A stretch of DNA of 20,639 nucleotides from positions 32,612-53,250 of IMG/VR virus record IMGVR_UViG_3300030117_004770. One strand, given 5' to 3'. Below the pieces are notes generated by a model. That model worked only from the letters and a program-made list of their open reading frames with translations, ran no database searches and had not been told where the DNA came from. Each line of letters starts with the position of its first letter. Position 1 is the first letter of the stretch. The DNA is from a virus. A program made the position numbers and the translations under genes. Below are positions 1 through 6,115 of this stretch, piece after piece.

Positions 1-2049
1 TACGTGTTCTACTCTTTGAATGAGGGAACAATAGCCTCTACAAGAATATCTAAAAGGGGTGGTAACAAAGTAGAAGCCATGTATGGCTTTGTTGTTGAAT
101 ACGATAACATTGACCCTGATTGGGATAAGGTAGTAGAAGAAGTCCTAGCTAAATGCGGTCCATTCCCACCAACTGTTATAACTAGAACTCCTTCTGGTGG
201 TATTAGACTTATATGGGAGTTTGAAGGAAAGCTCCTGATAGACTACAGAATGTTTAATGCTTTTGTTAAAGCACTTGCTGACAAGTTAAGAGTGAGGCGT
301 ATGTTTGCAGGTTTTGATGAATCTTGTTTAGACGCAGCTAAGTATTGGTTTCTAGGTGAGATCATTCACGTTACTGGAAAAAGATTAGAAAAAGACTTTT
401 ATAAAAAGCTATTAATAAAAACTAGTATTAAACATCCACCACAAGCACCAAGTGCTTTAAGTATTCCACTAGAGGACATTGAAAAAGAAGTACGTGAGAA
501 CGAGAAATACAAAGGTAGATGGACTTCAGGATTTAATGTAGGAGATAGGGGGCCGTTGTTCTGGATAGATGATGGTATAGAAAGAGATGGATGTCAGGTG
601 ACTCTAGATGGTATGGTATGTTACTCAGATAGAGCAGGAAAAGGTTTCCTAACTTGGAAAGAAATATTTGGGCAGACTTTTGTAGATGACTATGAGAATA
701 AAAAACTAGAGCACCTCGTAGATAAATATTGGTTTACAGGTAGAACTTTCTACACTTTTATCAATGGGAAGGCATGTACCTTAGATAAGGACCAACTTAA
801 ACTAGAGCTGAGACAAGCAGGTTTTAGGACAACAAGGAATGGTCAACCACTAACTGAAGTAGAAAACGCTATCTTAATAATACAACAAAATAGTAGGATA
901 GATGAAGTAGCTCCTATAATATTTGATAAAAGAAAAATAGTGGAGTCAGGTCCAAATAAAATTTTAAACACCAGTACCCTTAAACCAGTACAACCTGCGG
1001 GAGACGCTGACAAAAATAAATGGAAGTTTATAGATACATGGCTTACTCAATTCTTTAAAAATAAAGAATCTCTCGATTATTTTTATGGGTGGTTACAAAG
1101 AATTTATTCTGCTGTCTATGAGAAAGAGGCTAAACAAGGACATGCACTTATATTAGTAGGACCAACAAACAAAGGTAAGTCTCTGTTGTCTAATAAATTG
1201 ATCGGTGGTTTACTTGGTGGGTTTGCTGATGCTTCGGATTACCTTAGTGGTGATAGTAAATTTAACAAAGAATTAGGTAGGGTAGCTGCTTGGGTTATTG
1301 ATGATACAACTTCGGCTGCTTCTTTTGCAGAACAACGTAGAGCCACTGAGTTAATTAAAAAAGCAACTGCTAACCCAAGAATTGAGTATCAAGCAAAGTT
1401 TGAAGACACTATAACTATCAGTTGGTCTGGTAGAGTAATCATGTCTTTGAACATGGACCCTACCAGTTTGTCAGTTATACCTGCTTTGGACTCTAGTAAC
1501 AGAGATAAAATACTAGCACTACGTATTTCTGATAAGGCAGAAAGCAACTTTGCCAAGCTATTAGGAGTCGAAGAAGCCAGTAATACGATCATAGAAGCAA
1601 GAATAGCTGAAGAGCTTCCATACTTTGCTCAATGGCTACTACACGAATTTAAAGTTCCTAAACACATAAAGGGTGACTCAAGATTTGGCATCAAATCTTT
1701 CATTGATCCTGAGATAGAAGAAGTTGCCTTTGCTAATTCAACAAGGTCTATTTTAATAGAAACAGTAGAATTTTTTGTACGTAAGTTTAGAGACTACGAT
1801 GATACAAGAACTGTATGGAGAGGCTTCGCTACAGACTTCATGCAAATTGTAACTGAATTGAATGGAGGTAAACCATTGAATAATCTAACCGTAAACACAG
1901 AATTTATGCGTCGTAGCATGCAATCGCTAGAAGAAGCTTGTAAAGCAGACCCTACTATTAGACCAATAACTTCGCAGTACAAGAAACATAACAAAATTTA
2001 TTCCATTGATTTAGATCCGAAATGGGATATAAGTGATCTTGATGACTAG
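1..2049 (+). CDS. Primase-helicase (AEP-like primase plus SF3/D5-like helicase), 5' truncated
   Basis: The reading frame is open at the left edge (base 1 is already in frame), so the true N-terminus lies outside; residue numbers here count from the GTG at base 4. The front resembles an archaeo-eukaryotic primase: an acidic FVVEYDN motif (29-35), a PSGGIRLIWEF strand (63-73) at the usual S-x-H position but with Arg instead of His, and a third acidic patch, FDES (104-107). The back is a superfamily 3, D5-like helicase: Walker A GPTNKGKS (386-393), Walker B WVIDD (430-434), sensor-type Asn in RVIMSLN (477-483) and a possible arginine finger in SNRDK (498-502). This order matches phage primase-polymerase/helicase proteins of the DUF5906/NrS-1 type. 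The expected role is priming and unwinding phage DNA in the host cytoplasm. Its last bases overlap the next gene, which suggests translational coupling. The helicase call is firm; the primase part is inferred from weaker motifs. Confidence 0.88.
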   Translation, partial: YVFYSLNEGTIASTRISKRGGNKVEAMYGFVVEYDNIDPDWDKVVEEVLAKCGPFPPTVITRTPSGGIRLIWEFEGKLLIDYRMFNAFVKALADKLRVRRMFAGFDESCLDAAKYWFLGEIIHVTGKRLEKDFYKKLLIKTSIKHPPQAPSALSIPLEDIEKEVRENEKYKGRWTSGFNVGDRGPLFWIDDGIERDGCQVTLDGMVCYSDRAGKGFLTWKEIFGQTFVDDYENKKLEHLVDKYWFTGRTFYTFINGKACTLDKDQLKLELRQAGFRTTRNGQPLTEVENAILIIQQNSRIDEVAPIIFDKRKIVESGPNKILNTSTLKPVQPAGDADKNKWKFIDTWLTQFFKNKESLDYFYGWLQRIYSAVYEKEAKQGHALILVGPTNKGKSLLSNKLIGGLLGGFADASDYLSGDSKFNKELGRVAAWVIDDTTSAASFAEQRRATELIKKATANPRIEYQAKFEDTITISWSGRVIMSLNMDPTSLSVIPALDSSNRDKILALRISDKAESNFAKLLGVEEASNTIIEARIAEELPYFAQWLLHEFKVPKHIKGDSRFGIKSFIDPEIEEVAFANSTRSILIETVEFFVRKFRDYDDTRTVWRGFATDFMQIVTELNGGKPLNNLTVNTEFMRRSMQSLEEACKADPTIRPITSQYKKHNKIYSIDLDPKWDISDLDD

Positions 2050-2308
2050 AGATGAAATAAACGAGTTTTGTGAAATAAACGCTCCTGATGAAGCGGTCAT
2101 AGTGCCTGATAATTTAGATGAAGCTTTCATAGGATTAGCTTTAGAAGAAGACCCTACAAGAGCCGTATACTCAATAGAACGGTGTGTAAACATACTCGCT
2201 AGGGAAATGTCACCAGATGAGGCTGAAGAGTACTTCTGGTTCAATGTAGCGGGGGCAGGAGGTGAGGGATATCCTATTTACATATCTACACCAGAGGAAA
2301 CTTATTGA
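2042..2308 (+). CDS. Small conserved phage protein of unknown function
   Basis: This 88-aa acidic protein begins at ATG 2042, overlapping the end of the primase-helicase by 8 bp. A GTG at 2033 in the same frame would add three residues and has a GGGA upstream, so the start is uncertain. The pattern LDEAFIGLA ... RAVYSIERCVNIL ... SPDEAEEYFWFNVAGAGGE is one I recognise from a small protein family spread across many phages. These share an 'AfIGia', 'YsiekCi' and 'eEAeEyfefNv.Ga..Ge' signature, and I know of no established role. There is no signal peptide or membrane segment. It is co-transcribed with the replication gene, so a role in early or replication functions is possible but unproven. Its stop overlaps the convergent nuclease gene. 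Confidence 0.8.
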   Translation: MTRDEINEFCEINAPDEAVIVPDNLDEAFIGLALEEDPTRAVYSIERCVNILAREMSPDEAEEYFWFNVAGAGGEGYPIYISTPEETY

Positions 2309-2832
2309 AATAATGTAGGTGACTTTAGATCACCTATATCAATATGTAATCCAGAACTTTTATAAACAAAGCCGTCAGTATCTTTATCTCCTCTTTGTTT
2401 ATACTCAGCTTGCTTCAATAGTTTCGTGGTGGGTAACCAACCTACAATCCAAACAATCATGAAGTCCTTACGGACTCTAGTAAAAAAATAAACGTCGTTA
2501 TCTGGCATGAACTGCTTCTTGCAATTAACAGAAGCAGAGTAATGAGGCTTTGGAGGAGTTGCACAAGACTTTGATTTAACTTCTATCTTTCTTTTCTTGT
2601 ACTCAATGTCATGTGTATACACGGAGTCACCTACGTACTTACTCCTCTTCAAATATTTTTGAACTGCTATTTCTCCTAAATACCCTGCCATGCGCCCTAA
2701 ACCCTGAGTAAATGAGTTAGGCAACACTCCCAATTTACAAGACCGTTTGTGGGCGATAACTAAATCATCGCTCGTGGGACGATAAACAACAAAATTGTCC
2801 TCGACCTCAAATCGTTTTTTGTTTCTAGCCAA
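2302..2832 (-). CDS. PD-(D/E)XK superfamily nuclease
   Basis: This 176-aa protein has the layout of a PD-(D/E)XK nuclease. There is an acidic helix residue in MAGYLGE (E54), then an Asp in THDIEYK (D75), and a strand with the catalytic E-x-K in KIEVKSKS (E84, K86). A hydrophobic strand follows (DVYFFTRV, then FMIVWIVGW, residues 113-132). Such proteins cleave DNA with Mg2+ and in phages serve as resolvases, exonucleases or homing-type enzymes. The exact substrate cannot be told here. The chosen start is TTG at 2832, one base after the stop of the upstream gene. An in-frame ATT at 2838 is an alternative, the upstream in-frame stop is at 2845-2847, and no clear Shine-Dalgarno is seen. The next ATG (residue 48) would leave only six residues before E54, making it unlikely. 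The gene ends tail to tail with the plus-strand arm. Confidence 0.78.
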   Translation of the reverse strand: MARNKKRFEVEDNFVVYRPTSDDLVIAHKRSCKLGVLPNSFTQGLGRMAGYLGEIAVQKYLKRSKYVGDSVYTHDIEYKKRKIEVKSKSCATPPKPHYSASVNCKKQFMPDNDVYFFTRVRKDFMIVWIVGWLPTTKLLKQAEYKQRGDKDTDGFVYKSSGLHIDIGDLKSPTLFQ

Positions 2833-2833
2833 A

Positions 2834-3136
2834 TCAATCTTGGTTTATTCGTTTGAGGAATGTCTCCCATGCAGGGAAAAATATCTCCTCCATGCAGCGA
2901 ACAACCGCCTCTTGATCATAATTCTCTAACCAACCTACACCGCTCAGTAATAAGCTAGCCTCCATCATTTCATGCCTTATTGTGTGCAAAAGGATTTTGC
3001 CTTTGAGATTTTTATTTATCTCAATAGTTTTCTTATCGTGTAGATACAATCCGTAGTCAGGGCTATCGCCATTAAAAGGAACTAAGGCGAGCTTTACTCG
3101 TCGGCCAGCAATAGAAACTGTCTTTGGAAGGTCCAC
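2834..3136 (-). CDS. Small metallopeptidase-like phage protein with HExxE motif
   Basis: This is a 100-aa protein. The start is set at GTG 3136 because an AAAGGTGG Shine-Dalgarno lies seven bases upstream. A TTG at 3154 would extend it by six residues but would overlap the amidase and lack such a site. The centre reads KILLHTIRHEMMEASLL, followed by a conserved-looking acidic helix (DQEAVVRCMEE). This matches the layout of small phage proteins with an HExxH zinc site and a downstream Glu, like SprT/ImmA-type minimal metallopeptidases. Here the second His is replaced by Glu (HEMME), so a normal zinc site is doubtful and the protein may be inactive or bind metal differently. It directly follows the amidase, with only one base between the amidase stop codon and its start codon, so it is probably translated with the lysis cassette. 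Confidence 0.6.
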   Translation of the reverse strand: MDLPKTVSIAGRRVKLALVPFNGDSPDYGLYLHDKKTIEINKNLKGKILLHTIRHEMMEASLLLSGVGWLENYDQEAVVRCMEEIFFPAWETFLKRINQD

Positions 3137-3137
3137 A

Positions 3138-3692
3138 TTACCACCTTTCTGCAAGCTCCGAATATAGTGTAAGACCCCCTGCTATAGCACAAGCTATCCC
3201 CTTTTTATGTTTTAGGGCTAATTCCCAATCCTCTTTATTAGACCCAAAAAATGGTTCTGCGATACAGGCTGGCATTGAGGTAGCTCTTAAAAAGTAAGCC
3301 CCTCTACTTCCTTTTTTACGTGGTTTGATACCCCTGCTAGTGAACTGAGGAAAAGAGTCCTCAAATGAGTCCCTTAAAGTACGAGCAAGTAATCTGCCTT
3401 TTTCAGAAGTATGCCAGTACAACCATTCGTGTCCTGTTGCTTTAGGGGTTGCTGCATTAAAATGTAACTCAACGACTGTGTCTACTCGATCTTCATCAAG
3501 TTTACGGGCTAACCACCTCATTGCCGTTACATAACTACCCCCTTTATAAGTGTGGTAAACCTTATATGGTTGTTTTAATTCCTTGCCAATCATATCGGCA
3601 AGCTCGGAATTGTAGTCCCATTCAGTGACTCCAGTTACAGAGGCAGCACCTGAGTCATTTGGTCGGCTGTGTCCCACGCAGATTGCTATCAT
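3138..3692 (-). CDS. N-acetylmuramoyl-L-alanine amidase (Amidase_3), endolysin
   Basis: This 184-aa, single-domain zinc amidase is expected to cut the bond between N-acetylmuramic acid and L-alanine in peptidoglycan. The Amidase_3 signature is complete: first zinc His in ICVGHSR (H8), zinc Glu in VTEWDYN (E24), second zinc His in VVELHFNA (H77), the GHEWLYW strand (88-94) and the catalytic Glu in CIAEPFFGSN (E146). There is no signal peptide and no cell-wall binding domain, so it needs a holin to reach the wall. It sits directly after membrane and lipoprotein genes of a lysis cassette, and its start overlaps the end of the lipoprotein gene by 38 bp. The start is ATG 3692, with AGG close upstream. 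The endolysin assignment is strong; single-domain size and a spanin-like pair fit a Gram-negative host. Confidence 0.92.
   Translation of the reverse strand: MIAICVGHSRPNDSGAASVTGVTEWDYNSELADMIGKELKQPYKVYHTYKGGSYVTAMRWLARKLDEDRVDTVVELHFNAATPKATGHEWLYWHTSEKGRLLARTLRDSFEDSFPQFTSRGIKPRKKGSRGAYFLRATSMPACIAEPFFGSNKEDWELALKHKKGIACAIAGGLTLYSELAERW
3141..3148 (-). promoter_or_regulatory. Strong Shine-Dalgarno (AAAGGTGG) that fixes the start at 3136
   Basis: Read on the minus strand, AAAGGTGG precedes GTG 3136 with seven bases between AGG-core and start. It lies over the last codons of the amidase gene. It is one of very few convincing Shine-Dalgarno motifs in this window, where most genes have plain A/T-rich leaders. 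Confidence 0.6.
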
Positions 3693-3924
3693 TACCTATA
3701 ATTATAGCACGTCTGTACGAAAAATCACTGTGAAACTTCTGACCACGACCCATGAGATTACCCTCTTTAAAGGGATAATCATACCCTTTTATTAGGGTGA
3801 TGGTTGGTGGATCATATATTGCGCTTTCGTTCAAGCTGGAGTCGCCCACTAAGTCTCTCAATACGCAACTTGGCGTAAGGGCTACCATCAGCAGCAAGCT
3901 TGTCAATCTTATCTTCCAAATCAT
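3655..3924 (-). CDS. Small lipoprotein, putative outer-membrane spanin (Rz1-like)
   Basis: This 89-aa protein starts with a short basic stretch and a hydrophobic run, IRLTSLLLMVALTPSC, ending in Cys20. That is a lipoprotein signal with a slightly irregular lipobox (Thr at -3, Pro at -2, Ser at -1). The mature part contains YDPPTITLIKG and FSYRRAIIIGN and has no second membrane segment. The gene begins inside the upstream 64-aa coiled-coil gene in another frame, runs past its end, and overlaps the amidase start. An Rz1 gene starting within Rz in a different frame is the classic arrangement for outer-membrane spanins, which join the inner-membrane spanin to disrupt the outer membrane at the end of lysis. 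The role is inferred from position, lipobox and size. A lipoprotein with another envelope role is the main alternative. Confidence 0.62.
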   Translation of the reverse strand: MIWKIRLTSLLLMVALTPSCVLRDLVGDSSLNESAIYDPPTITLIKGYDYPFKEGNLMGRGQKFHSDFSYRRAIIIGNDSNLRGTQPTK

Positions 3925-4006
3925 AAAGGTATCTACGTTGCTTACCTCTAGTATAGTTGATATAAGCTTCTAATGCTAATAATATTGTGCGGAATAAATA
4001 CCTCAC
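3812..4006 (-). CDS. Small membrane-anchored coiled-coil protein, putative inner-membrane spanin (Rz-like)
   Basis: This 64-aa protein starts at GTG 4006, which shares four bases (GTGA) with the stop of the preceding holin-like gene. A short N-terminal hydrophobic stretch, YLFRTILLALEAYINY (3-18), could act as a membrane anchor but is weak. The rest is highly charged and helical (YLYDLEDKIDKLAADG ... LRIERLSGRLQLERKR), with coiled-coil character. Its position between a holin-like gene and the amidase, and the overlapping lipoprotein gene in another frame, fit the inner-membrane partner of a two-component spanin. The protein is short for an Rz and the membrane segment is marginal, so it may instead be an unrelated lysis-cassette helix. 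No Shine-Dalgarno is seen; translational coupling to the upstream gene is likely. Confidence 0.5.
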   Translation of the reverse strand: MRYLFRTILLALEAYINYTRGKQRRYLYDLEDKIDKLAADGSPYAKLRIERLSGRLQLERKRNI

Positions 4007-4167
4007 TTCTTTTTAGATAAAATTGACCAAATAACACCGATAAGTGTAACAGCAGCGGATACGCCAGTAGTTACTTCATTATCAGTGGCAATGCCACTTT
4101 GAGTCATGAACCCTCCACCGAAGGTGAGGATGTGACGGATTATGCCTAATATTGAATCTTTATTCAT
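4003..4167 (-). CDS. Small holin-like membrane protein (54 aa)
   Basis: This short gene is easily missed, but its start and stop are both shared with its neighbours. ATG 4167 overlaps the upstream stop as ATGA, and the TGA overlaps the next gene's GTG as GTGA. The protein has two hydrophobic stretches, SILGIIRHILTFGGGF (5-20) and VTTGVSAAVTLIGVIWSIL (32-50), joined by a polar turn, and ends in SKKK. The pattern LGIIRH(L/I)LT ... G ... TLIGVIWSI.SKK is one I recall from the Pam3-gp28 type putative phage holins. It would form holes in the inner membrane so that the amidase without a signal peptide can reach the wall. The cassette position supports this. Which of the two adjacent small membrane proteins is holin and which is antiholin or accessory cannot be told from sequence. 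Confidence 0.72.
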   Translation of the reverse strand: MNKDSILGIIRHILTFGGGFMTQSGIATDNEVTTGVSAAVTLIGVIWSILSKKK

Positions 4168-4337
4168 TTTTTCTTTTTTATTAAATTATATAACGTGATG
4201 ATAGCTACCGTAATACCTAAAAGACCACCAATGACTTGAATAACCCATTGGATAAATTCAGCATAAGGTATAGTAACCGCTATGAGAGAACCAGTTATCC
4301 CCGTAATCCCTTTAGTTATTATCTCACTATTACTCAT
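4164..4337 (-). CDS. Small membrane protein in lysis cassette, possible holin or antiholin
   Basis: This 57-aa protein is counted from ATG 4337. A GTG at 4355 in frame would add six residues. An AAGAG motif stands about 17 bases before the ATG and directly against the GTG, so it settles neither. It has hydrophobic segments around residues 10-24 (GITGITGSLIAVTIP) and 29-52 (FIQWVIQVIGGLLGITVAIITLY), then ends in IKKKK, a cytoplasmic basic tail as seen in small holins. It shares its stop codon (ATGA) with the following 54-aa holin-like gene, so the two are probably made in fixed proportion. The pairing suggests a holin-antiholin or two-component holin system; this is inferred from position and topology only. 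Confidence 0.6.
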   Translation of the reverse strand: MSNSEIITKGITGITGSLIAVTIPYAEFIQWVIQVIGGLLGITVAIITLYNLIKKKK

Positions 4338-4357
4338 AATATTAAAATATAGCACTC

Positions 4358-5524
4358 TTATGGCGTTTTTCTAGTTGTATTCCATGCTGCTAGATATGTG
4401 TCAATAGCGTCTAAAGCAGGATAAGTTGGAGTAGCATTATAATTAAAAGAACCATCTACATAAGGGTAAGAAGGTGTTCCAATAATAGGAATTTTGTTTA
4501 CCGATTTATAACAACCTATCAAATTCAAAGTGTTATCATCATCTACGAAAAATACAGGGTCGCTAGAATCTTTTATTCCAGCACCATTAAACCAATCATC
4601 GTAACTAATTTGCCCAGAAGACGCTTGTTGGGATGTAACACCAGTAGTATGCAAGTTGTTACCTGTACTAAATAAAGATTGCATTGTACCTAAAATACGC
4701 CAAGTGACTCTTTGTTTGAAAGGATCTTGGTTGAAATGAGAACTTCGTGTTCTAGTGTCTAAAAGATATGTAAACTGCGCTGGTGGGTCTTGTTTTGGTG
4801 ATAATCCTCCTGATGCACCTGTAAATTTTTTAATAGAGTATTGTGTTAGACTTTCATCTACTGAAGTGATTGTACCACCATCATCGGCTTCTAAAATAGC
4901 TATAGATAAATCCTCAAATTGATCACCTAAACCAAAAATATCATGTAAGTCAATTAATGAAGAGTACCCTCCAGATGTTGAAAAAGATCCTCCAGACTGT
5001 GCAAACCTATACTTAAATCTTTCGCCTTTAGCATTAGTAAATGTTAATCTCCTACCTACCCCTCCTGCATGGTGAGTAGCTAAAACCACCGCTCTTGGGC
5101 CAATCAAAGTCCCTCTACGGCTACTATCAAAACCATTACTATCATGAAAAGCGACCCCTGTTAAATCAAACCTAGCAGCCCAACAACCAGAATCACGATT
5201 CAAAATATTTTCCGTTTCAGTACCATCAGTTTGTATAAAGTACTGATCGTGCATCGGAACTTTTGTAGAAATGTTCGGTGGACCAGCCCCAGTAAAATTA
5301 CCACTCCCATCTGGGCCAGACCGAGGCGTAGGGTATTTTGCTCTGTAAGCTCTCAAAGCGTCTAATACAGCGGTTCCTTCGTAACCGTACGCATGTAGAA
5401 GCTCGTGAAAAGTAGTGAACTTGTTTTTAGCTTCAGAGACATCATAAATAGGTATGATGTCATTATAGCTAAATTGGGTATCAACTAGCTTGTCATTAAC
5501 TGGTGTGTCTCCTAATCTTGGCAT
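4358..5524 (-). CDS. IYD-module protein fused to a trypsin-like serine peptidase domain
   Basis: This protein has 388 aa. Residues 1-45 (MPRLGDTP ... IIPIYDVSEAKNKFTTFHELLHA) match the short N-terminal module seen in two other proteins here (65 and 62 aa). The rest looks like a trypsin-fold domain: GTLIGPRAVVLATHH (138-152) at the catalytic His position, probably H151; EDLSIAIL (204-211) at the Asp position, D205; and KDSSDPVFFVDD ... LNLIGCY (318-339) at the Ser position, S320. The usual GDSGSP is changed to KDSSDP: the Asp-Ser pair is kept but the oxyanion-hole glycine is not. I recall similar proteins in Verrucomicrobia- and Planctomycetes-like bacteria. It could be a virion-associated protease or an inactive, binding-only derivative. 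ATG 5524 follows the stop of the upstream paralogue immediately, with no gap. Confidence 0.6.
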   Translation of the reverse strand: MPRLGDTPVNDKLVDTQFSYNDIIPIYDVSEAKNKFTTFHELLHAYGYEGTAVLDALRAYRAKYPTPRSGPDGSGNFTGAGPPNISTKVPMHDQYFIQTDGTETENILNRDSGCWAARFDLTGVAFHDSNGFDSSRRGTLIGPRAVVLATHHAGGVGRRLTFTNAKGERFKYRFAQSGGSFSTSGGYSSLIDLHDIFGLGDQFEDLSIAILEADDGGTITSVDESLTQYSIKKFTGASGGLSPKQDPPAQFTYLLDTRTRSSHFNQDPFKQRVTWRILGTMQSLFSTGNNLHTTGVTSQQASSGQISYDDWFNGAGIKDSSDPVFFVDDDNTLNLIGCYKSVNKIPIIGTPSYPYVDGSFNYNATPTYPALDAIDTYLAAWNTTRKTP

Positions 5525-5713
5525 TTAACTGAATGTAAGTCCTAACGATTCTCCTAATTCTTTTACAGTAATCGTCTTTATTTTTCCTGTAGATTCGTCG
5601 TAAAATGATAACATATCATTTCTAGCGATCTTGTTAAAAGCATCACTATCTGATGAAAGAAGGCTATCACCCTCTAATTTTTCTAATGTTGGTGTGTCTC
5701 CTAAAGTTGGCAT
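5525..5713 (-). CDS. Short IYD-module protein (62 aa), paralogue of the downstream N-terminus
   Basis: This protein consists of almost nothing but the module: MPTLGDTP at the start, then ARNDMLSFYDESTGKIKTITVKELGESL. It shares MP(T/R)LGDTP with the N-terminus of the next gene, and the two genes also match closely at DNA level over their first 23 bases. The pattern D-x-(I/L)-x-x-YD-x-S ... K-x-x-T-x-x-EL is familiar from the ends of phage tail-fibre and structural proteins, where it may mediate attachment or oligomerisation. A free-standing copy may be a small virion component or an assembly adaptor; its function is unknown. The start is ATG 5713 with an A/T-rich leader and no Shine-Dalgarno. 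It probably arose with its neighbour by tandem duplication. Confidence 0.65.
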   Translation of the reverse strand: MPTLGDTPTLEKLEGDSLLSSDSDAFNKIARNDMLSFYDESTGKIKTITVKELGESLGLTFS

Positions 5714-5731
5714 GTTGTTTATAGTTTATTT

Positions 5732-6115
5732 TTATAAGAAAATCCTGTTAGGCGCATTTGCTGGTCTTGGGACAGACACTTCTTCGCCCTCCTCGTTCAG
5801 TTCAGTCATGGCACTATGCCATATAATAAAATCTTCAGCGGGGGATAAATCCCTGTCAGCAAGATCACGGAATAGTACCCACCATGCATCATCACTTACC
5901 ATGATTGAATGTTCGTATTCAGTGCCATCTTCGTCTCTAAATGTTTCAGTTTCCCCTGTATCAATCCAGTTCTCACCAATAACTGAAAAACCATAATCTT
6001 CTCCCTGTTGTATGATATGAAGTTCGCCCTCTGCACCAACAGTAGCAAACCCATTAGCTTCTGCAAAAGCAATAGACTGCTCTTTTGAATCAAATTTTAG
6101 AAGTATATCTTTCAT
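5732..6115 (-). CDS. Acidic protein downstream of the fibre, possible fibre accessory or assembly protein
   Basis: This soluble acidic protein of 127 aa has no membrane segment or signal peptide. The N-terminus, ILLKFDSKEQSIAFAEANG, reads like a small beta-alpha unit. The middle is rich in Asp, Glu and Trp (ENWIDTGE ... SDDAWWVLFRDL), and the C-terminus ends in PANAPNRIFL. Genes like this often follow phage tail-fibre genes and encode assembly helpers or small distal components, but I do not recognise a named family. ATG 6115 overlaps the upstream stop by one base (TAATG), so translation is coupled. The upstream 113-aa protein begins with a similar pattern (YLIFNTPEEAEERSAEAAKKKG), and the two may be diverged paralogues. 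Confidence 0.6.
   Translation of the reverse strand: MKDILLKFDSKEQSIAFAEANGFATVGAEGELHIIQQGEDYGFSVIGENWIDTGETETFRDEDGTEYEHSIMVSDDAWWVLFRDLADRDLSPAEDFIIWHSAMTELNEEGEEVSVPRPANAPNRIFL

Noticed and set aside
3701-3709. TGCTATAAT on the minus strand as an extended -10 promoter for the amidase
   Set aside because: No reasonable -35 element is found at the right distance, and transcription would begin at about the start codon itself. Such motifs arise by chance in AT-rich coding DNA.
5393-5407. HELLH at residues 40-44 of the 388-aa protein as a zinc protease site
   Set aside because: It aligns with the TLSEL/TVKEL end of the IYD module in the two paralogues, and no third zinc ligand context is seen. 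It is probably a chance match.
5631-5996. Plus-strand open frame opposite the 62- and 127-aa genes
   Set aside because: It lies antisense to well-supported, tightly packed genes, and its predicted protein is Ser-rich with no recognisable pattern. It is best read as a shadow frame.
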